DNA of 64,000 nt from Metabacillus crassostreae. GTDB lineage: Bacteria; Bacillota; Bacilli; Bacillales; Bacillaceae. The notes below the pieces were generated by a model that worked only from the letters and a program-made list of their open reading frames with translations, was not told the origin of the DNA and did no database searches. Below, one piece after another: positions 40,058 to 50,707 of the stretch. Where the stretch lies: contig NZ_JAFBDU010000003.1 in the NCBI RefSeq assembly GCF_016908395.1, forward strand, positions 186,001-250,000, read 5' to 3'. Numbering within the stretch: position 1 is the first letter of the stretch; every line of letters begins with the position of its first letter. The position numbers were made by a program, and so were the translations under genes.

Positions 40058-40175
40058 TTTAACCTACCTCCCATTTGAACTGACATAAAAATTTCTTTTA
40101 AGTTTCTTATATATACTTACGATTTAATATTGAATCAGTTTCACTTTTTATCCATATACGAATAAAAATCCCAAT

Positions 40176-40214
40176 AAAAAAAGCAGTTCAATTTTCACAT
40201 TCCAAATTGAACTA
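40176..40214 (-). terminator. Terminator of lipM
   Basis: AGTTCAATTT and AAATTGAACT around TCACATTCC, followed by a run of U on the minus strand (plus AAAAAA at 40176). It lies about 60 bp past the lipM stop. Confidence 0.8.
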
Positions 40215-40275
40215 CTTGTTTGCTCCGAACTTTACTACCTGGAAGATATAGAGTATCTGAATTTAAAAAGTGTCT

Positions 40276-41112
40276 TTACCTTTTAAAATTCCATTCGTCA
40301 CTTTCATATTTCTTCTTTGCAATATTATTTACATACTCTATTTCATCACTTGTTAACACATATGGCTCTAGATCTATATGTAGTCCTTTTTCAAAGCCCT
40401 CTTTAAAAGCCTTTTTTGCTTCTTCAATTGTTACCGGTTTTTCACGAAGGGTATTTGTGGCAACTGCCTTACTTTTGAATGCACGTTGCATTCTTTCCTT
40501 TACACGATCATTAGGGTACTTAAATAAATCAAATAGCATATCTTCATCAAGATCTAGTAGAATTGAGCCATGTTGAAGGATCACACCCTTCTGACGTGTT
40601 TGTGCACTTCCTGCTACTTTACGTCCTTCGACAACAAGCTCGTACCATGATGGAGCATCAAAGCAAACAGCTGAACGTGGTGATTTCAGTCCTTGCTTCT
40701 CTTCATCGGTTCTAGGAATAGCAAAATATGCATCAAGTCCTAGGTTTTTAAATCCCTCTAAAATCCCCTCTGAAATAACCCGATAAGCTTCTGTAACTGT
40801 TTTTGGCATTTCAGGGTGCTCTTCAGAAACAATAACACTATAAGTAAGCTCTTGATCATGCAATACACCACGACCACCAGTTGGTCTTCTCACAAAACCA
40901 AGACCATATTTTTGAACAGCATCTAAATCGATTTCCTTTTCTACCTTTTGAAAATATCCAATTGAAAGTGTCGCTGGATTCCAGCCATAAAAACGGATTG
41001 TTGGAGGTATTTTCCCTTCACTATGCCACTCTAATAACGCCTCATCTAATGCCATATTAAAAGCTGGAGAACAATTTCCAGAATCTATATATCGCCATAC
41101 TTCTTTTGTCAT
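40276..41112 (-). CDS. lipM: Octanoyltransferase LipM
   Basis: Transfers octanoyl from acyl-carrier protein to GcvH in Bacillus lipoate assembly. The 278-residue product closely follows B. subtilis Lip[55 protein letters not shown], the probable nucleophile Cys in [15 protein letters not shown] and the Lys-containing [20 protein letters not shown]. It sits divergent from yqhL, as in B. subtilis. The nearby glycine cleavage genes depend on lipoylated GcvH, although gcvH is not in the window. Confidence 0.96.
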   Translation of the reverse strand: MTKEVWRYIDSGNCSPAFNMALDEALLEWHSEGKIPPTIRFYGWNPATLSIGYFQKVEKEIDLDAVQKYGLGFVRRPTGGRGVLHDQELTYSVIVSEEHPEMPKTVTEAYRVISEGILEGFKNLGLDAYFAIPRTDEEKQGLKSPRSAVCFDAPSWYELVVEGRKVAGSAQTRQKGVILQHGSILLDLDEDMLFDLFKYPNDRVKERMQRAFKSKAVATNTLREKPVTIEEAKKAFKEGFEKGLHIDLEPYVLTSDEIEYVNNIAKKKYESDEWNFKR

Positions 41113-41292
41113 GCTGCAAACCCTCTTTATCGATAATTTTATTTATTAAGTCTAGCAGAAGTTTCTATAGAAGAAAATAATAATGATCTTACCTAATGAC
41201 AATTAAGACAAGCTCTTATATAATGATATAAGTCGATATGAGTTCTTGTGAGCTTACCAATTAGAAACAAAACATAAAAGGGGTCGAGCAAA

Positions 41293-41673
41293 TTGACAAC
41301 AACATGGTTATTAATCATTTTAACAACAGCTATTATCGCATACTCTGCATTCAGCTTCTTTTATCAACGCAAAATTATGAAGCATTTAACAGAAGAAGAG
41401 TTTCGTGCGGGTTATCGTAAAGCACAATTAATTGATGTACGTGAACCAAAAGAATATGAAGGCGGTCATATTTTAGGAGCAAGAAATATTCCACTTTCTC
41501 AATTACGTCAACGTCATAAAGAAATCCGTCAAGATCAACCAGTTTATTTTTATTGCCAAAACACTGTTCGTAGTGGCCGTGCAGCTCAAATGTTAAAGCG
41601 TAAAGGCTATAATGACATTAACTGCCTAAAAGGTGGCTTTAAAGGCTGGACAGGTAAAGTTAAGAAGAAATAA
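41293..41673 (+). CDS. yqhL: Membrane-anchored rhodanese-like protein YqhL
   Basis: A 126-residue protein with an N-terminal transmembrane helix (about residues 3-22) and a single rhodanese domain, with LIDVREPKEYEGGHILGARNIPL (key part: DVREPKEYEGGH) and the active loop YFYCQNTVRSGRA carrying the catalytic Cys. TTG at 41293 follows AAAAGGGG. Sulfurtransferase activity is likely but the substrate is unknown. Confidence 0.93.
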   Translation: MTTTWLLIILTTAIIAYSAFSFFYQRKIMKHLTEEEFRAGYRKAQLIDVREPKEYEGGHILGARNIPLSQLRQRHKEIRQDQPVYFYCQNTVRSGRAAQMLKRKGYNDINCLKGGFKGWTGKVKKK

Positions 41674-41689
41674 CAACCAACACATATAT

Positions 41690-41742
41690 AAGAAGCTGCT
41701 TTCACCATACTTTTATATGGTCAGAAAGCTGCTTCTTTTTTT
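41690..41742 (+). terminator. Terminator of yqhL
   Basis: AAGAAGCTGCTTT pairs with AGAAAGCTGCTTCTT, with an inner CCATA/TATGG stem, followed by seven T. Confidence 0.85.
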
Positions 41743-42012
41743 ACATAATTTAAATAGTCAACAACCAAGCACGTTATTCTCTCACGACTATTACAACTTA
41801 ATCAATATACTGATCAACGTCACCTTAAGGGTAAACCAAAGATCAAAGAAGTGTATACTAACAGTTTTAAGTTCTATTAAAGTTGTGTAAAAAAATGAAG
41901 TATGGGAAATTTAATTAGTAATAGCTCCTTTTTATTTATTAGTAAGATCTTTAATGATATGATGAAGGGTGAAACAAATTACATTCACTAAGATTTTGGA
42001 GGAATATTTAAC

Positions 42013-43251
42013 TTGATAGTCGCCATACTGTTTTTTCTATTTATGTCTTTTTTCTTATCAGGAAGTGAAACAGCGCTAACCGCAGTAAATAAAATGAAGT
42101 TAAAAACAAAAGCTGAAAATAATGATAAAAAATCTCAAAAATTGCTTGAATTCGTCTCAAAACCTGATGAATTAATTACAGGCATATTAATTGGAAATAA
42201 TATCGCAAATATTATGCTCCCAACACTTGTAACGATCCTCGCACTCGAGTATGGAATAAACGTAGGGATCGCAACTGGGGTACTAACTATCGTTTTAATC
42301 ATTTTTGCAGAAGTACTACCAAAATCAATTGCAGCCACATTTGCCGATAAAATAGCTTTGATCGTATTCCCTGTTATCAGAGTCTTATTGTTTGTATTTA
42401 AGCCTTTAATTTTTCTTTTATCAAGATTCACCAGACTCGTGATAAGGTTTTTATCAAAAAATCAAGCTAATACAACATCTATATCAAGAGAAGAATTGAT
42501 CACAATGGTCAACATTGCAACATCAGAGGGAACTCTTCAAAATGAAGAAAACCAGAGGATAAAAGGTGCGATTGACTTCTATGATCTTGATGTTCGAGAT
42601 GCTTTAAAAACTCCTAGAACAGAAATACAAGGAATACCTTGTGAATCATCTTTCGAAGAAACTCGTGAGTATGTATTAGATGGTAGTCATACAAGATATC
42701 CTGTTTTCAAGGAAAATATGGACCATATTGTTGGTGTGCTTCACTCTAAATCTTTGCTATCTTGGTCGTTAGAGCCTCATAAGAATCTTGAGGATTTCAT
42801 TGATAATGAACCATTGTTTGTCTTTGAGTTTCATTCGATTGAAAAGGTATTCAAATTGATGTTAAAAAAGCGAAGACATTTAGCCATTGTTTTAGATGAA
42901 TATGGTGGTACAAAAGGAATCATTAGTCATGAGGATATTATTGAGGCTATGATTGGTCAAGATATTAAAGATGAAACTGATGATGATGAAGAAATATTGA
43001 TTGACGAATTAACAGATTCACATATTATTTGTAATGGTAAATTAGCGTTAAGGCGTTTAAATGAAGTTTTTAAAACAAAGATTCCAGAGCAAGAAGATAT
43101 TTTAACAGGCTTTTTATTAAAAGAAATGGGACGCTTCCCTCTTGAAGGCGAAACATATGAGTATCATCATTTACATTTTGATATACAATCTGTTGAAGAA
43201 AACAAGCTAAAGAAGATCATGATCACAAAGAAAACTCCACCTGGAGAATAA
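42013..43251 (+). CDS. CNNM-domain and CBS-domain membrane protein (hemolysin C / YqhB type)
   Basis: A 412-residue protein of the CNNM/CorB family, associated with divalent cation (Mg2+) efflux or homeostasis. It has an N-terminal CNNM transmembrane domain (about 1-175, starting FFLSGSETALTAVNKMKL), tandem CBS domains (about 195-325, TPRTEIQGIP...LDEYGGTKGIISHEDI) and a C-terminal CorC/HlyC-type domain (about 345-410). TTG follows GGAGGAATATTTAAC. The closest B. subtilis type is YqhB or a paralogue, but I would not assign orthology. Confidence 0.9.
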   Translation: MIVAILFFLFMSFFLSGSETALTAVNKMKLKTKAENNDKKSQKLLEFVSKPDELITGILIGNNIANIMLPTLVTILALEYGINVGIATGVLTIVLIIFAEVLPKSIAATFADKIALIVFPVIRVLLFVFKPLIFLLSRFTRLVIRFLSKNQANTTSISREELITMVNIATSEGTLQNEENQRIKGAIDFYDLDVRDALKTPRTEIQGIPCESSFEETREYVLDGSHTRYPVFKENMDHIVGVLHSKSLLSWSLEPHKNLEDFIDNEPLFVFEFHSIEKVFKLMLKKRRHLAIVLDEYGGTKGIISHEDIIEAMIGQDIKDETDDDEEILIDELTDSHIICNGKLALRRLNEVFKTKIPEQEDILTGFLLKEMGRFPLEGETYEYHHLHFDIQSVEENKLKKIMITKKTPPGE

Positions 43252-43253
43252 CA

Positions 43254-43290
43254 AAAAAAGCTAGGCGTTGCTGTAATCGCCTAGCTTTTT
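43254..43290. terminator. Bidirectional terminator between the CNNM and HTH genes
   Basis: AAAAAAGCTAGGCG and CGCCTAGCTTTTT around TTGCTGTAAT, placed between two convergent genes and able to serve both. Confidence 0.88.
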
Positions 43291-43311
43291 CATATTATTT
43301 AAATATCACAC

Positions 43312-43995
43312 TCACTTAGCAAAGCCCATTATTTGTTTAATAAAACCCAATCCAAATCTTTGTTCATGCTTAATTCTTTCTTGACGAACTTGGTGCTCCT
43401 TTACAAAAGCTAGGAACCGCTCTTCACGTGCATCTGTATGTTTTTGCGCAAGATCTCGTTCAGTTTGAATTTCTTCTTTATATAACTCTCGTTCAAGATG
43501 TGATGTTTCTTCTAAGCTTGAAATCATATCTTGTACATCAGAAAATTCAAATCTAGCAACTTCTGTTTGTAGCTTTGCCGTTTCTGTTATCTTGTGGTTA
43601 ACTGAGTGTACAACATTTTTCTCTAATTGATTTAATTTTTCATTAAGCTGTAAAATTTCTTGAACTTCCTTTGAATCGATAAAATTTGTAATCTTCGTTA
43701 ATGATTCTTTCATTTCCTCCACAACATCACTACTTACAGATGGATTTGCCTCATCTGCCACTGTTTGCTGATTTGAAAGTAACTGCTTAATTGTTTGTGT
43801 ATCCATATTACTATCTTTAAACGATTTAATTTTTCGAAGCATTTCGATATTTTCAGGCGTTAAAAGTCTTGCATTTTTATCATCTCTTTTAATATCAATA
43901 AACTCAGAAAATTCCTCTTCCCAATTTTTCAAGATGAATACCTTTTCTCCTACAAGTGACGCTGCTTTTGAAATTGTTACATATTTTGCTGCCAA
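43312..43995 (-). CDS. HTH (MerR-like) coiled-coil protein
   Basis: A 227-residue protein with an N-terminal MerR-like winged helix (about 1-70; YVTISKAASLVGEKVFILKNW and LLTPENIEMLRKIKSF). A Gln/Glu/Lys-rich coiled coil follows (about 90-210), then a short C-terminal tail. This layout is shared by plasmid/chromosome-associated DUF3967-type and RacA-like proteins, but no ortholog is asserted. TTG start with GGTGGAG upstream. Probably DNA binding; target unknown. Confidence 0.7.
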   Translation of the reverse strand: MAAKYVTISKAASLVGEKVFILKNWEEEFSEFIDIKRDDKNARLLTPENIEMLRKIKSFKDSNMDTQTIKQLLSNQQTVADEANPSVSSDVVEEMKESLTKITNFIDSKEVQEILQLNEKLNQLEKNVVHSVNHKITETAKLQTEVARFEFSDVQDMISSLEETSHLERELYKEEIQTERDLAQKHTDAREERFLAFVKEHQVRQERIKHEQRFGLGFIKQIMGFAK

Positions 43996-44133
43996 TCTAC
44001 TCCACCAACCTTTGTCTATTTTTTCTTAAGTTACTAGTTCTATATTCGCTCTACCAATTTCCTCCCTATCGACAAAGGTTCTAAAAACTAGTCATAATGT
44101 TAGTGGATTTGCAAGATTACTACATTTACGAAC

Positions 44134-44169
44134 AAAAAACTGACTTACTATACAGCAAGTCAGTTTTTT
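44134..44169 (-). terminator. Terminator of gcvPB
   Basis: AAAAAACTGACTT and AAGTCAGTTTTTT around ACTATACAGC, immediately past the gcvPB stop. Confidence 0.85.
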
Positions 44170-44176
44170 CAACAAT

Positions 44177-45634
44177 TTATCTTTGATATTTTAAAATCGG
44201 TTTTCTAGCAGCTGTCGTTTCATCCAGACGTTTAATAACTGTAGTGTGCGGAGCTTCTTGAACAATCTCAGGATTTTCTTCAGCTTCTTTTGCAATTTGA
44301 ATCATCGCATCAATAAAGGAATCAAGCGTTTCCTTTGATTCTGTTTCTGTTGGTTCAATCATAATACACTCTTCAACATTTAACGGGAAATAGATTGTTG
44401 GTGGATGATACCCAAAATCTAGTAGGCGTTTTGCAATATCGAGTGTACGTACACCCAGCTTCTTTTGTCGCTTGCCAGATAGTACAAATTCATGCTTACA
44501 ATGCTGATCAAATGGAAGATCAAAATATGGAGCAAGACGACGCATCATATAGTTTGCATTTAATACAGCATATTCTGTTACAGCCATTAATCCATCAGGT
44601 CCCATTGAGCGGATATATGTGTATGCACGAACATTAATGCCAAAGTTACCATAGAACGGCTTTACACGTCCGATTGATTCAGGACGATTGTAATCAAAAT
44701 GATAGCCTTCTTCTGTTTTGACAAGCACTGGTTTTGGTAGATAAGGAATTAGATCCTCTTTCACACCAACAGGACCTGATCCTGGACCACCACCACCGTG
44801 AGGACCTGTGAATGTCTTATGAAGATTAAGATGAACAACATCAAAGCCCATATCACCTGGACGAGCTTTACTTAATACCGCATTTAAATTAGCTCCATCA
44901 TAATATAGCTTTCCACCAGCATCATGAACAATTTGTGCCATTTCTAAGATATGTGCTTCAAACAATCCTAGTGTATTAGGATTTGTAAGCATTAGTGCTG
45001 CCGTTTCTTCATTAACAACTCGCTTTAAATCCTCTAAATCTACTAAGCCATTTTCATCAGATTTAACTGTTATTGTTTCAAAACCAGCTACTGTTGCTGA
45101 CGCTGGATTTGTACCATGTGCAGAGTCTGGAACGATAACCTTTGTTCTTTTTGTATCATTATTAGCTTCATGATACGCACGAATCATCATTAATCCAGTC
45201 CACTCACCATGAGCACCTGCTGCTGGCTGAAGAGTTACTTCATCCATACCAGTAATTTCTTTTAAATGCTCTTGAAGATCAAATAATAATTCCATTGCAC
45301 CTTGAACAGTTTCTTCTTCCTGTAAAGGATGGATATGAGCTAGACCTGCAATACGCGCAACATTTTCATTAATTTTTGGATTATATTTCATTGTACAAGA
45401 TCCTAAAGGATAGAAACCTGAGTCAACACCATGATTACGTCTTGATAAAGCCGTATAATGTCTCATAATATCTAACTCTGAAACCTCTGGAAGCTCTGCT
45501 TGCTCACTACGAATATATGCTGAAGGAATGAGCTCATCCAATGACAATTCTTCAACTTCAAGCTCTGGTAAGCTATAACCTACGCGACCTTCTTTGCTTA
45601 CTTCAAAAATTAACGTCTGATCTTGATTACTCAT
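44177..45634 (-). CDS. gcvPB: Glycine dehydrogenase (decarboxylating) subunit 2
   Basis: PLP-carrying half of the split P protein of the glycine cleavage system. The 485-residue product has the cofactor Lys in [18 protein letters not shown] and the upstream [20 protein letters not shown] (key part: [16 protein letters not shown]). ATG at 45634 lies six bases after GGGGG and gives [11 protein letters not shown], the family start; a first ATG two codons earlier is too close to the site. The start overlaps the gcvPA stop by eight bases. Confidence 0.96.
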   Translation of the reverse strand: MSNQDQTLIFEVSKEGRVGYSLPELEVEELSLDELIPSAYIRSEQAELPEVSELDIMRHYTALSRRNHGVDSGFYPLGSCTMKYNPKINENVARIAGLAHIHPLQEEETVQGAMELLFDLQEHLKEITGMDEVTLQPAAGAHGEWTGLMMIRAYHEANNDTKRTKVIVPDSAHGTNPASATVAGFETITVKSDENGLVDLEDLKRVVNEETAALMLTNPNTLGLFEAHILEMAQIVHDAGGKLYYDGANLNAVLSKARPGDMGFDVVHLNLHKTFTGPHGGGGPGSGPVGVKEDLIPYLPKPVLVKTEEGYHFDYNRPESIGRVKPFYGNFGINVRAYTYIRSMGPDGLMAVTEYAVLNANYMMRRLAPYFDLPFDQHCKHEFVLSGKRQKKLGVRTLDIAKRLLDFGYHPPTIYFPLNVEECIMIEPTETESKETLDSFIDAMIQIAKEAEENPEIVQEAPHTTVIKRLDETTAARKPILKYQR

Positions 45635-46973
45635 TGCCATCCCCCAATTCCTTTACAAGTGTGTCAATTTCCTCTTTTGTACGAAGCTCTGTTACCGCCA
45701 CTAACATATGGTTTTCAAGCTCCGGATACACTTTACCTAAATCATAGCCACCAATGATTCCTTTTTCTAAAAGCTTTTTGTTCACTTCATAAATTGGTTT
45801 TTCTAGCTTTACAACAAATTCATTAAAAATCGGTTGATCAAAAGGAACTTCTAATCCAGCATTTCTACAAGCTTTTTTCGCATAATTGGCTTTTTGGATA
45901 TTTTGAATCGCCATTTCCTTCACACCCTGCTTACCTAGAGCTGTCATAGCCACAGATGCAGCAAGTGCATTCAACGCCTGATTTGAACAAATATTTGAAG
46001 TCGCTTTATCACGACGAATATGCTGCTCACGTGCTTGAAGCGTTAACACAAAACCACGTTTGCCATTTTCATCTGTTGTTTGACCAACAAGACGTCCTGG
46101 TACTTTTCGTAATAATTTATTTGTAACAGCAAAATATCCACAATGAGGTCCACCAAAAGCAGTAGGAATACCAAATGGCTGTGCATCACCAGCTACAATA
46201 TCTGCACCAAATGCTCCAGGAGGTGTTAAAGCTCCTAAAGCTAAAGGATTAGAAGAAACCACAAACATACTTTTCCCAGTATGAGCGATTGGTTCAATAT
46301 CTTGTAATGGCTCAATATTTCCAAAGAAGTTAGGATATTGCACAAGAACAGCCGCTACATCTTCAGTCATTTCCTGTTGTAATGCCTCAAGATCTGTAAC
46401 ACCATTCTTAACTGGTACTTCGACAACTTCAATGTATTGACCTTTTGCATATGTTTTTACAACATCACGAGTTTCAGGATTAACTGCTTTTGAAATAAGA
46501 ATTTTCTTCTTTTTTGTTTGTCCAGCCGCTAGCATCGCTGCTTCAGCCAAAGCTGTTCCACCATCATACATTGATGAGTTCGCAACATCCATTCCTGTTA
46601 ACCCACAAATCATCGTCTGAAATTCAAAAATCGCTTGAAGCTCACCTTGTGAAATTTCAGGCTGATAAGGTGTGTACGCTGTATAAAACTCAGAACGCGA
46701 AATAACATGATCAACAATAATAGGCATGTAATGATCATAAACACCCGCACCTAAAAAAGATGCATGACTGCGTAGGTCTTTATTTTTCGCCGCTAATTGT
46801 GTTAGCTCATTTAGTAACTCCGTTTCTGATTTTGCTTTTTTGATGTTGTATTCTCCTTGAAAACGAACACTTTCTGGAATATCCTCAAACAATTCATTAA
46901 CAGATTCTACGCCAATTGCTTGAAGCATTTCCTGTTTATCTTGTTCCGTCATTGGTAAATAACGATGTTTCAT
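45627..46973 (-). CDS. gcvPA: Glycine dehydrogenase (decarboxylating) subunit 1
   Basis: Partner subunit of GcvPB in the heterotetrameric P protein, which decarboxylates glycine and passes the aminomethyl group to lipoylated GcvH. The 448-residue product begins [17 protein letters not shown] and has [36 protein letters not shown] (part) and the C-terminal [14 protein letters not shown]. It starts 213 bp after gcvT; that gap holds a 21-bp tandem repeat. Confidence 0.96.
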   Translation of the reverse strand: MKHRYLPMTEQDKQEMLQAIGVESVNELFEDIPESVRFQGEYNIKKAKSETELLNELTQLAAKNKDLRSHASFLGAGVYDHYMPIIVDHVISRSEFYTAYTPYQPEISQGELQAIFEFQTMICGLTGMDVANSSMYDGGTALAEAAMLAAGQTKKKKILISKAVNPETRDVVKTYAKGQYIEVVEVPVKNGVTDLEALQQEMTEDVAAVLVQYPNFFGNIEPLQDIEPIAHTGKSMFVVSSNPLALGALTPPGAFGADIVAGDAQPFGIPTAFGGPHCGYFAVTNKLLRKVPGRLVGQTTDENGKRGFVLTLQAREQHIRRDKATSNICSNQALNALAASVAMTALGKQGVKEMAIQNIQKANYAKKACRNAGLEVPFDQPIFNEFVVKLEKPIYEVNKKLLEKGIIGGYDLGKVYPELENHMLVAVTELRTKEEIDTLVKELGDGNE

Positions 46974-47057
46974 TGATGGTGGGCCCCTCTCTATAGTAAA
47001 AAGTATTGATGATTAGTTGTTGAAAATTGTCGTTTTTCTAATATATTGTAAGAATTA

Positions 47058-47162
47058 GCAAATAAGTTGAGTAAACTAGCAAATATAATTCAGATTTCCG
47101 CAAATATATTTTGTATAACATCAAATAAATGCTCGAAATCAGCAAATATACTAACTAAACTA
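47058..47162. repeat. Five-unit degenerate 21-bp tandem repeat
   Basis: The motif GCAAATA recurs at 47058, 47079, 47100 and 47142, with TCAAATA at 47121, so five units begin exactly 21 bases apart. The rest of each unit is poorly conserved. It fills most of the gcvT-gcvPA gap. Twenty-one bases is two helical turns, so all the motifs face one side of the DNA. Confidence 0.75.
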
Positions 47163-47186
47163 GTTTAATAAGCTGACAGAAATGCC

Positions 47187-48290
47187 TTACTTCTTCGGTC
47201 GCTTGTAAAAAGGTGTAGCTACAACAACTGCTTTTAGGCGTTTTTTACGAATTTGTACTTCAATTTCTGTTCCAAGCTCAGTGAATTCTTTCTTTAATAG
47301 AGCTAAACCGATATTTTTCTTTAGTGTTGGTGATTGTGTACCAGTTGTCACAACACCAATTTCCTCACCACCCGCAAATACTTCATATCCATGACGAGGA
47401 ATGCCTTTATCGATTAATTCGATTCCAACTAATTTTCGTTCTGTACCGTTCTCTTTTTGTTCTTTTAAAATTGCTTTTCCATTAAATTCAGCTTCTTTGT
47501 TAGGCTTAACAGCAAAACCAATACCAGCTTCAATCGGTGTGATATTTTTTGTTAGCTCTTGACCATATAACGGTAATGTCGCTTCAAAACGTAATGTATC
47601 GCGTGCTCCTAAACCACAAGCGACAACACCATCGTTCTCTCCTGCTTCTAATATTTTCTCCCAAAGACTAACAGCATCTTCTGCCGCACAATATAGCTCA
47701 AATCCATCTTCACCTGTATAACCAGTTCTAGATACTAACACTTTGGCACCTGCAACATTTACAGGATTGATAAATTTGAAAAATTTGATTGTCGTTAAAT
47801 CTGTGTTTGTTAGTTTTTGAAGTGTCTTTTCAGCTAATGGACCTTGTAAAGCAAGTAATGCCGTTTCATCTGAGATATTAGTTAGCATTACATCACCAGA
47901 TAAATTAGACGTTAGCCAGTCGATATCTTTTTCAATGTTAGATGCATTAATCACTAATAAATAATCATTTTCAGCTTTTTTATAAATAAGAAGGTCATCC
48001 ACTGTGCCACCATCTTCATAGCACATTGCCGTGTATTGAGCTCCCCCAACCTTTAATAAAGAAACATCATTTGTCACAACACGTTGTAAGAAGCTCAAAC
48101 TATCTGATCCTTTCACTTCTACTTCGCCCATATGGGAAACATCAAATAAACCTGCTTTTGTACGAACAGCTTCATGCTCTTCTTTAATAGAAGAAAATTG
48201 AACTGGTAAATCCCATCCACCAAAATCAATTGTTTTTGCACCGTAGTTTTTATACACCTCATATAATGGTGTTCGGTTTAACTGTGTCAT
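47187..48290 (-). CDS. gcvT: Glycine cleavage system T protein (aminomethyltransferase)
   Basis: Transfers the one-carbon unit from aminomethyl-GcvH to tetrahydrofolate, releasing ammonia. The 367-residue product has [14 protein letters not shown], the folate-binding [35 protein letters not shown] (in part: [11 protein letters not shown]) and the C-terminal barrel [27 protein letters not shown] precedes the ATG. It is first gene behind the glycine riboswitch, in the order gcvT-gcvPA-gcvPB. Confidence 0.97.
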   Translation of the reverse strand: MTQLNRTPLYEVYKNYGAKTIDFGGWDLPVQFSSIKEEHEAVRTKAGLFDVSHMGEVEVKGSDSLSFLQRVVTNDVSLLKVGGAQYTAMCYEDGGTVDDLLIYKKAENDYLLVINASNIEKDIDWLTSNLSGDVMLTNISDETALLALQGPLAEKTLQKLTNTDLTTIKFFKFINPVNVAGAKVLVSRTGYTGEDGFELYCAAEDAVSLWEKILEAGENDGVVACGLGARDTLRFEATLPLYGQELTKNITPIEAGIGFAVKPNKEAEFNGKAILKEQKENGTERKLVGIELIDKGIPRHGYEVFAGGEEIGVVTTGTQSPTLKKNIGLALLKKEFTELGTEIEVQIRKKRLKAVVVATPFYKRPKK

Positions 48291-48361
48291 ATTGATGACT
48301 CCCCCCTATTTTGAGTAAACAATTCTCAGGAATGATACACGCCTTTCATAAAAAAAGCATA

Positions 48362-48413
48362 CAAAAAAGGACATAGAACTCCCACCTATTAAAATGGAAG
48401 TCCCTGTCCTTTT
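48362..48413 (-). terminator. Riboswitch-controlled terminator before gcvT
   Basis: On the minus strand AAAAGGACAGGGACTTCC pairs imperfectly with GGGAGTTCTATGTCCTTTT around ATTTTAATAGGT and ends in a U tract. The upstream arm overlaps the 3' end of the second aptamer, the layout of a glycine-responsive transcriptional ON switch. Confidence 0.8.
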
Positions 48414-48621
48414 CACCTGAAAGTTTACCCTATGTAGAAATATTTCTGCCGAATCTAAAAGAATTCAAATTCAGCTAAAATCCATAAGGCTTTCCCCTTT
48501 GGTAGTTTGCATGTTACACAAACACTCTCCAGAGCCGCGTCAAATAAGAGTCTTTTTGCCTGAGAGATTCACAGCTGCTTGCTCCTTCGGCGCTATATAA
48601 AATACCTATAGTCTCTCCCCT
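48405..48621 (-). promoter_or_regulatory. Tandem glycine riboswitch
   Basis: The minus-strand leader of gcvT has two glycine-type aptamers. The first starts GGGGAGAGACTATAG and includes GCGCCGAAGGAGCAAGC, ATCTCTCAGGCAAAAAGAC and a final CTCTGGAGAGTG, all diagnostic. The second contains ATTCGGCAGAAAT and ACTTTCAGGTGAAAAGGACAG. The pair leads into the terminator above. In B. subtilis the same arrangement activates the gcv operon when glycine is plentiful. Confidence 0.95.
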
Positions 48622-48639
48622 TATTCTCACCCGCACATA

Positions 48640-48951
48640 TTTAGTTACAAAGTTGGTTATACTACTAAAACTAATTATTACGACATTTTGACATTTTTAA
48701 CATTTTAGAATTCAAGAAGATTGAAAGCGCTAAGCTCACAGAATGATAAGCAAATTAAGAACTTTCTTACTTTCAATATTACCATGATCGTAATTTTACG
48801 GCAATAATATTTTTCCTAATAATAAAGTTTTTTCACCGATTAATGTTCGTGTTTTATAACGAATACCTATTATATAGCTTGTTTTATTTATTTTATTACT
48901 TAAATAGTGAACATTACTAAATTGCAGTGAAAATGAAAGGACTGTCTTTCT
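48640..48951. other. Divergent promoter region between gcvT and yqhH
   Basis: About 310 bp, AT-rich, with no gene. It must contain the gcv promoter (minus) and the yqhH promoter (plus). No clear operator was recognised. Confidence 0.4.
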
Positions 48952-50637
48952 ATGAATATCAAAACAAATTTCGATTCTTCCTGGCAGGAAGGCTTTTTCG
49001 AAAAATTAGAAAATGATGGACCATGGGCAAACTGGGAATTATATAAGCTTGCTTATGAGGTACAACAACACACGGCTATATCTAGCTTTGAAGGCTTACA
49101 GGCCCCTAATCATTTACCACATTTCACTCCACTGCCACATCAATTGGAAGTGGCACAACGTGTAGTTGAAAAGATGAATGGAAAAGCGATTTTAGCTGAT
49201 GAGGTTGGACTTGGAAAAACAATAGAAGCCGGATTAATATTAAAAGAATATATGATTCGTGGTCTCGTGAAAAAGATACTCATTTTAGTACCAGCATCTC
49301 TTGTGTCACAATGGGCTCGTGAATTAAATGAAAAGTTCTTTATTCCCGCAGTTGAGCAGAAGAAAAGCTATGTATGGGAAGCATGTGATGTTGTTGTTTC
49401 TTCTATTGATACTGCAAAACGAAATCCACATCGTGATATTGTTTATAACCAATCTTATGACTTAGTGATCATTGATGAAGCACATAAGCTTAAAAATAAT
49501 AAAACCAAAAACTATGAATTTGTACAAAATTTAAAAAAGAAATATTGTTTACTATTAACAGCAACACCTGTACAAAACAGGGTTGAAGAAATATTTAATC
49601 TTGTTTCATTACTAAAGCCAGGTCATCTTGGAAATGAATCTTATTTTACTGAAGCATTTTCTGCCAAAGAACGCTCATTAGACGATCATGAGCATTTAAA
49701 AGAGTTAGTCAACAAAGTGATGATTCGTAATCGTCGTGGAGATACTGGCATTGATTGGCCAAAACGCCATGTTGAAACAGTTGCCATTGATTTTTCAGAA
49801 ACCGAACAACATTTATACAATACGATAACACAGCTAAAATCTCTTTCTGATTATGCAGCAAACACGTTTTCAATCATGACCCTACAAAGAGAAGCATGCA
49901 GTAGTCGAGAAGCTGTTTATATGACCTTAAAGAAAATGCTAGACAAGCCTGAAGAAGAAGAAAGAGTGCTACCTAACAACGTGATAAAAGACATTATGAT
50001 GGCGATTGACGGTGTTACTCAAAACTCAAAGGCTCTTAAAGTAGTCGATTTAATCAAAGAAATAGATGATAAAGTGATTATTTTCACAGAATATCGCGCA
50101 ACACAGTTTTACTTACAATGGTTTCTTCAGCAAAACGGGATCACCTCTGTTCCATTCCGTGGTGGCTTTAAACGCGGGAAAAAGGATTGGATGAAGGAGC
50201 TATTTAAAAATCGTGTACAAGTGTTAATTGCGACTGAAGCAGGTGGAGAAGGGATTAACCTGCAATTTTGCCATAATATTATTAATTATGATTTACCATG
50301 GAATCCTATGAGACTAGAACAACGCATCGGTCGTATCCATCGACTTGGTCAAGAACACGATGTTCATATATACAATATGGCCACAAGAAACACGGTTGAA
50401 GAGCATATTTTAAAGCTACTTTATGAAAAAATTAATTTATTTGAAAAGGTTATAGGTAATCTTGATGAAATTTTGACAAAGCTGGAAATTAAAAATTTCG
50501 ATGATACGATCCAGGATATTATGTACAACTCAAAAAGTGATGGTGAAATGAAAATTAAAATGGAGAATTTAACATCTATTTTAGATTATGCTCAGCATTC
50601 ACAAGAACAAAGAAAAGCTGCTAGTGGTAATGAGTAA
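48952..50637 (+). CDS. yqhH: SNF2-family helicase-like ATPase YqhH
   Basis: A 561-residue SF2 protein of the Snf2/RapA-like group. Motif I is DEVGLGKTIEAG (about residue 83), motif II is the DEAH box in LVIIDEAHKLKN (about 174), motif III is LLLTATPVQN, and the C-terminal helicase domain has TEAGGEGINLQFCH and QRIGRIHRLGQ. It is divergent from gcvT, as in B. subtilis. Substrate and process are unknown; the architecture suggests an RNA polymerase or DNA remodelling translocase. Confidence 0.92.
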   Translation: MNIKTNFDSSWQEGFFEKLENDGPWANWELYKLAYEVQQHTAISSFEGLQAPNHLPHFTPLPHQLEVAQRVVEKMNGKAILADEVGLGKTIEAGLILKEYMIRGLVKKILILVPASLVSQWARELNEKFFIPAVEQKKSYVWEACDVVVSSIDTAKRNPHRDIVYNQSYDLVIIDEAHKLKNNKTKNYEFVQNLKKKYCLLLTATPVQNRVEEIFNLVSLLKPGHLGNESYFTEAFSAKERSLDDHEHLKELVNKVMIRNRRGDTGIDWPKRHVETVAIDFSETEQHLYNTITQLKSLSDYAANTFSIMTLQREACSSREAVYMTLKKMLDKPEEEERVLPNNVIKDIMMAIDGVTQNSKALKVVDLIKEIDDKVIIFTEYRATQFYLQWFLQQNGITSVPFRGGFKRGKKDWMKELFKNRVQVLIATEAGGEGINLQFCHNIINYDLPWNPMRLEQRIGRIHRLGQEHDVHIYNMATRNTVEEHILKLLYEKINLFEKVIGNLDEILTKLEIKNFDDTIQDIMYNSKSDGEMKIKMENLTSILDYAQHSQEQRKAASGNE

Positions 50638-50707
50638 GTTTCCTATGCTATAAACGTTGTACACATTATATAGAAGAAAGAAGATTTAATGTGAAAGGTG
50701 GCAAACT

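Noticed and set aside
47058-47162. CRISPR-like array
   Set aside because: The repeat is only about 7 conserved bases in a 21-bp period with no spacer-sized units and no cas genes.
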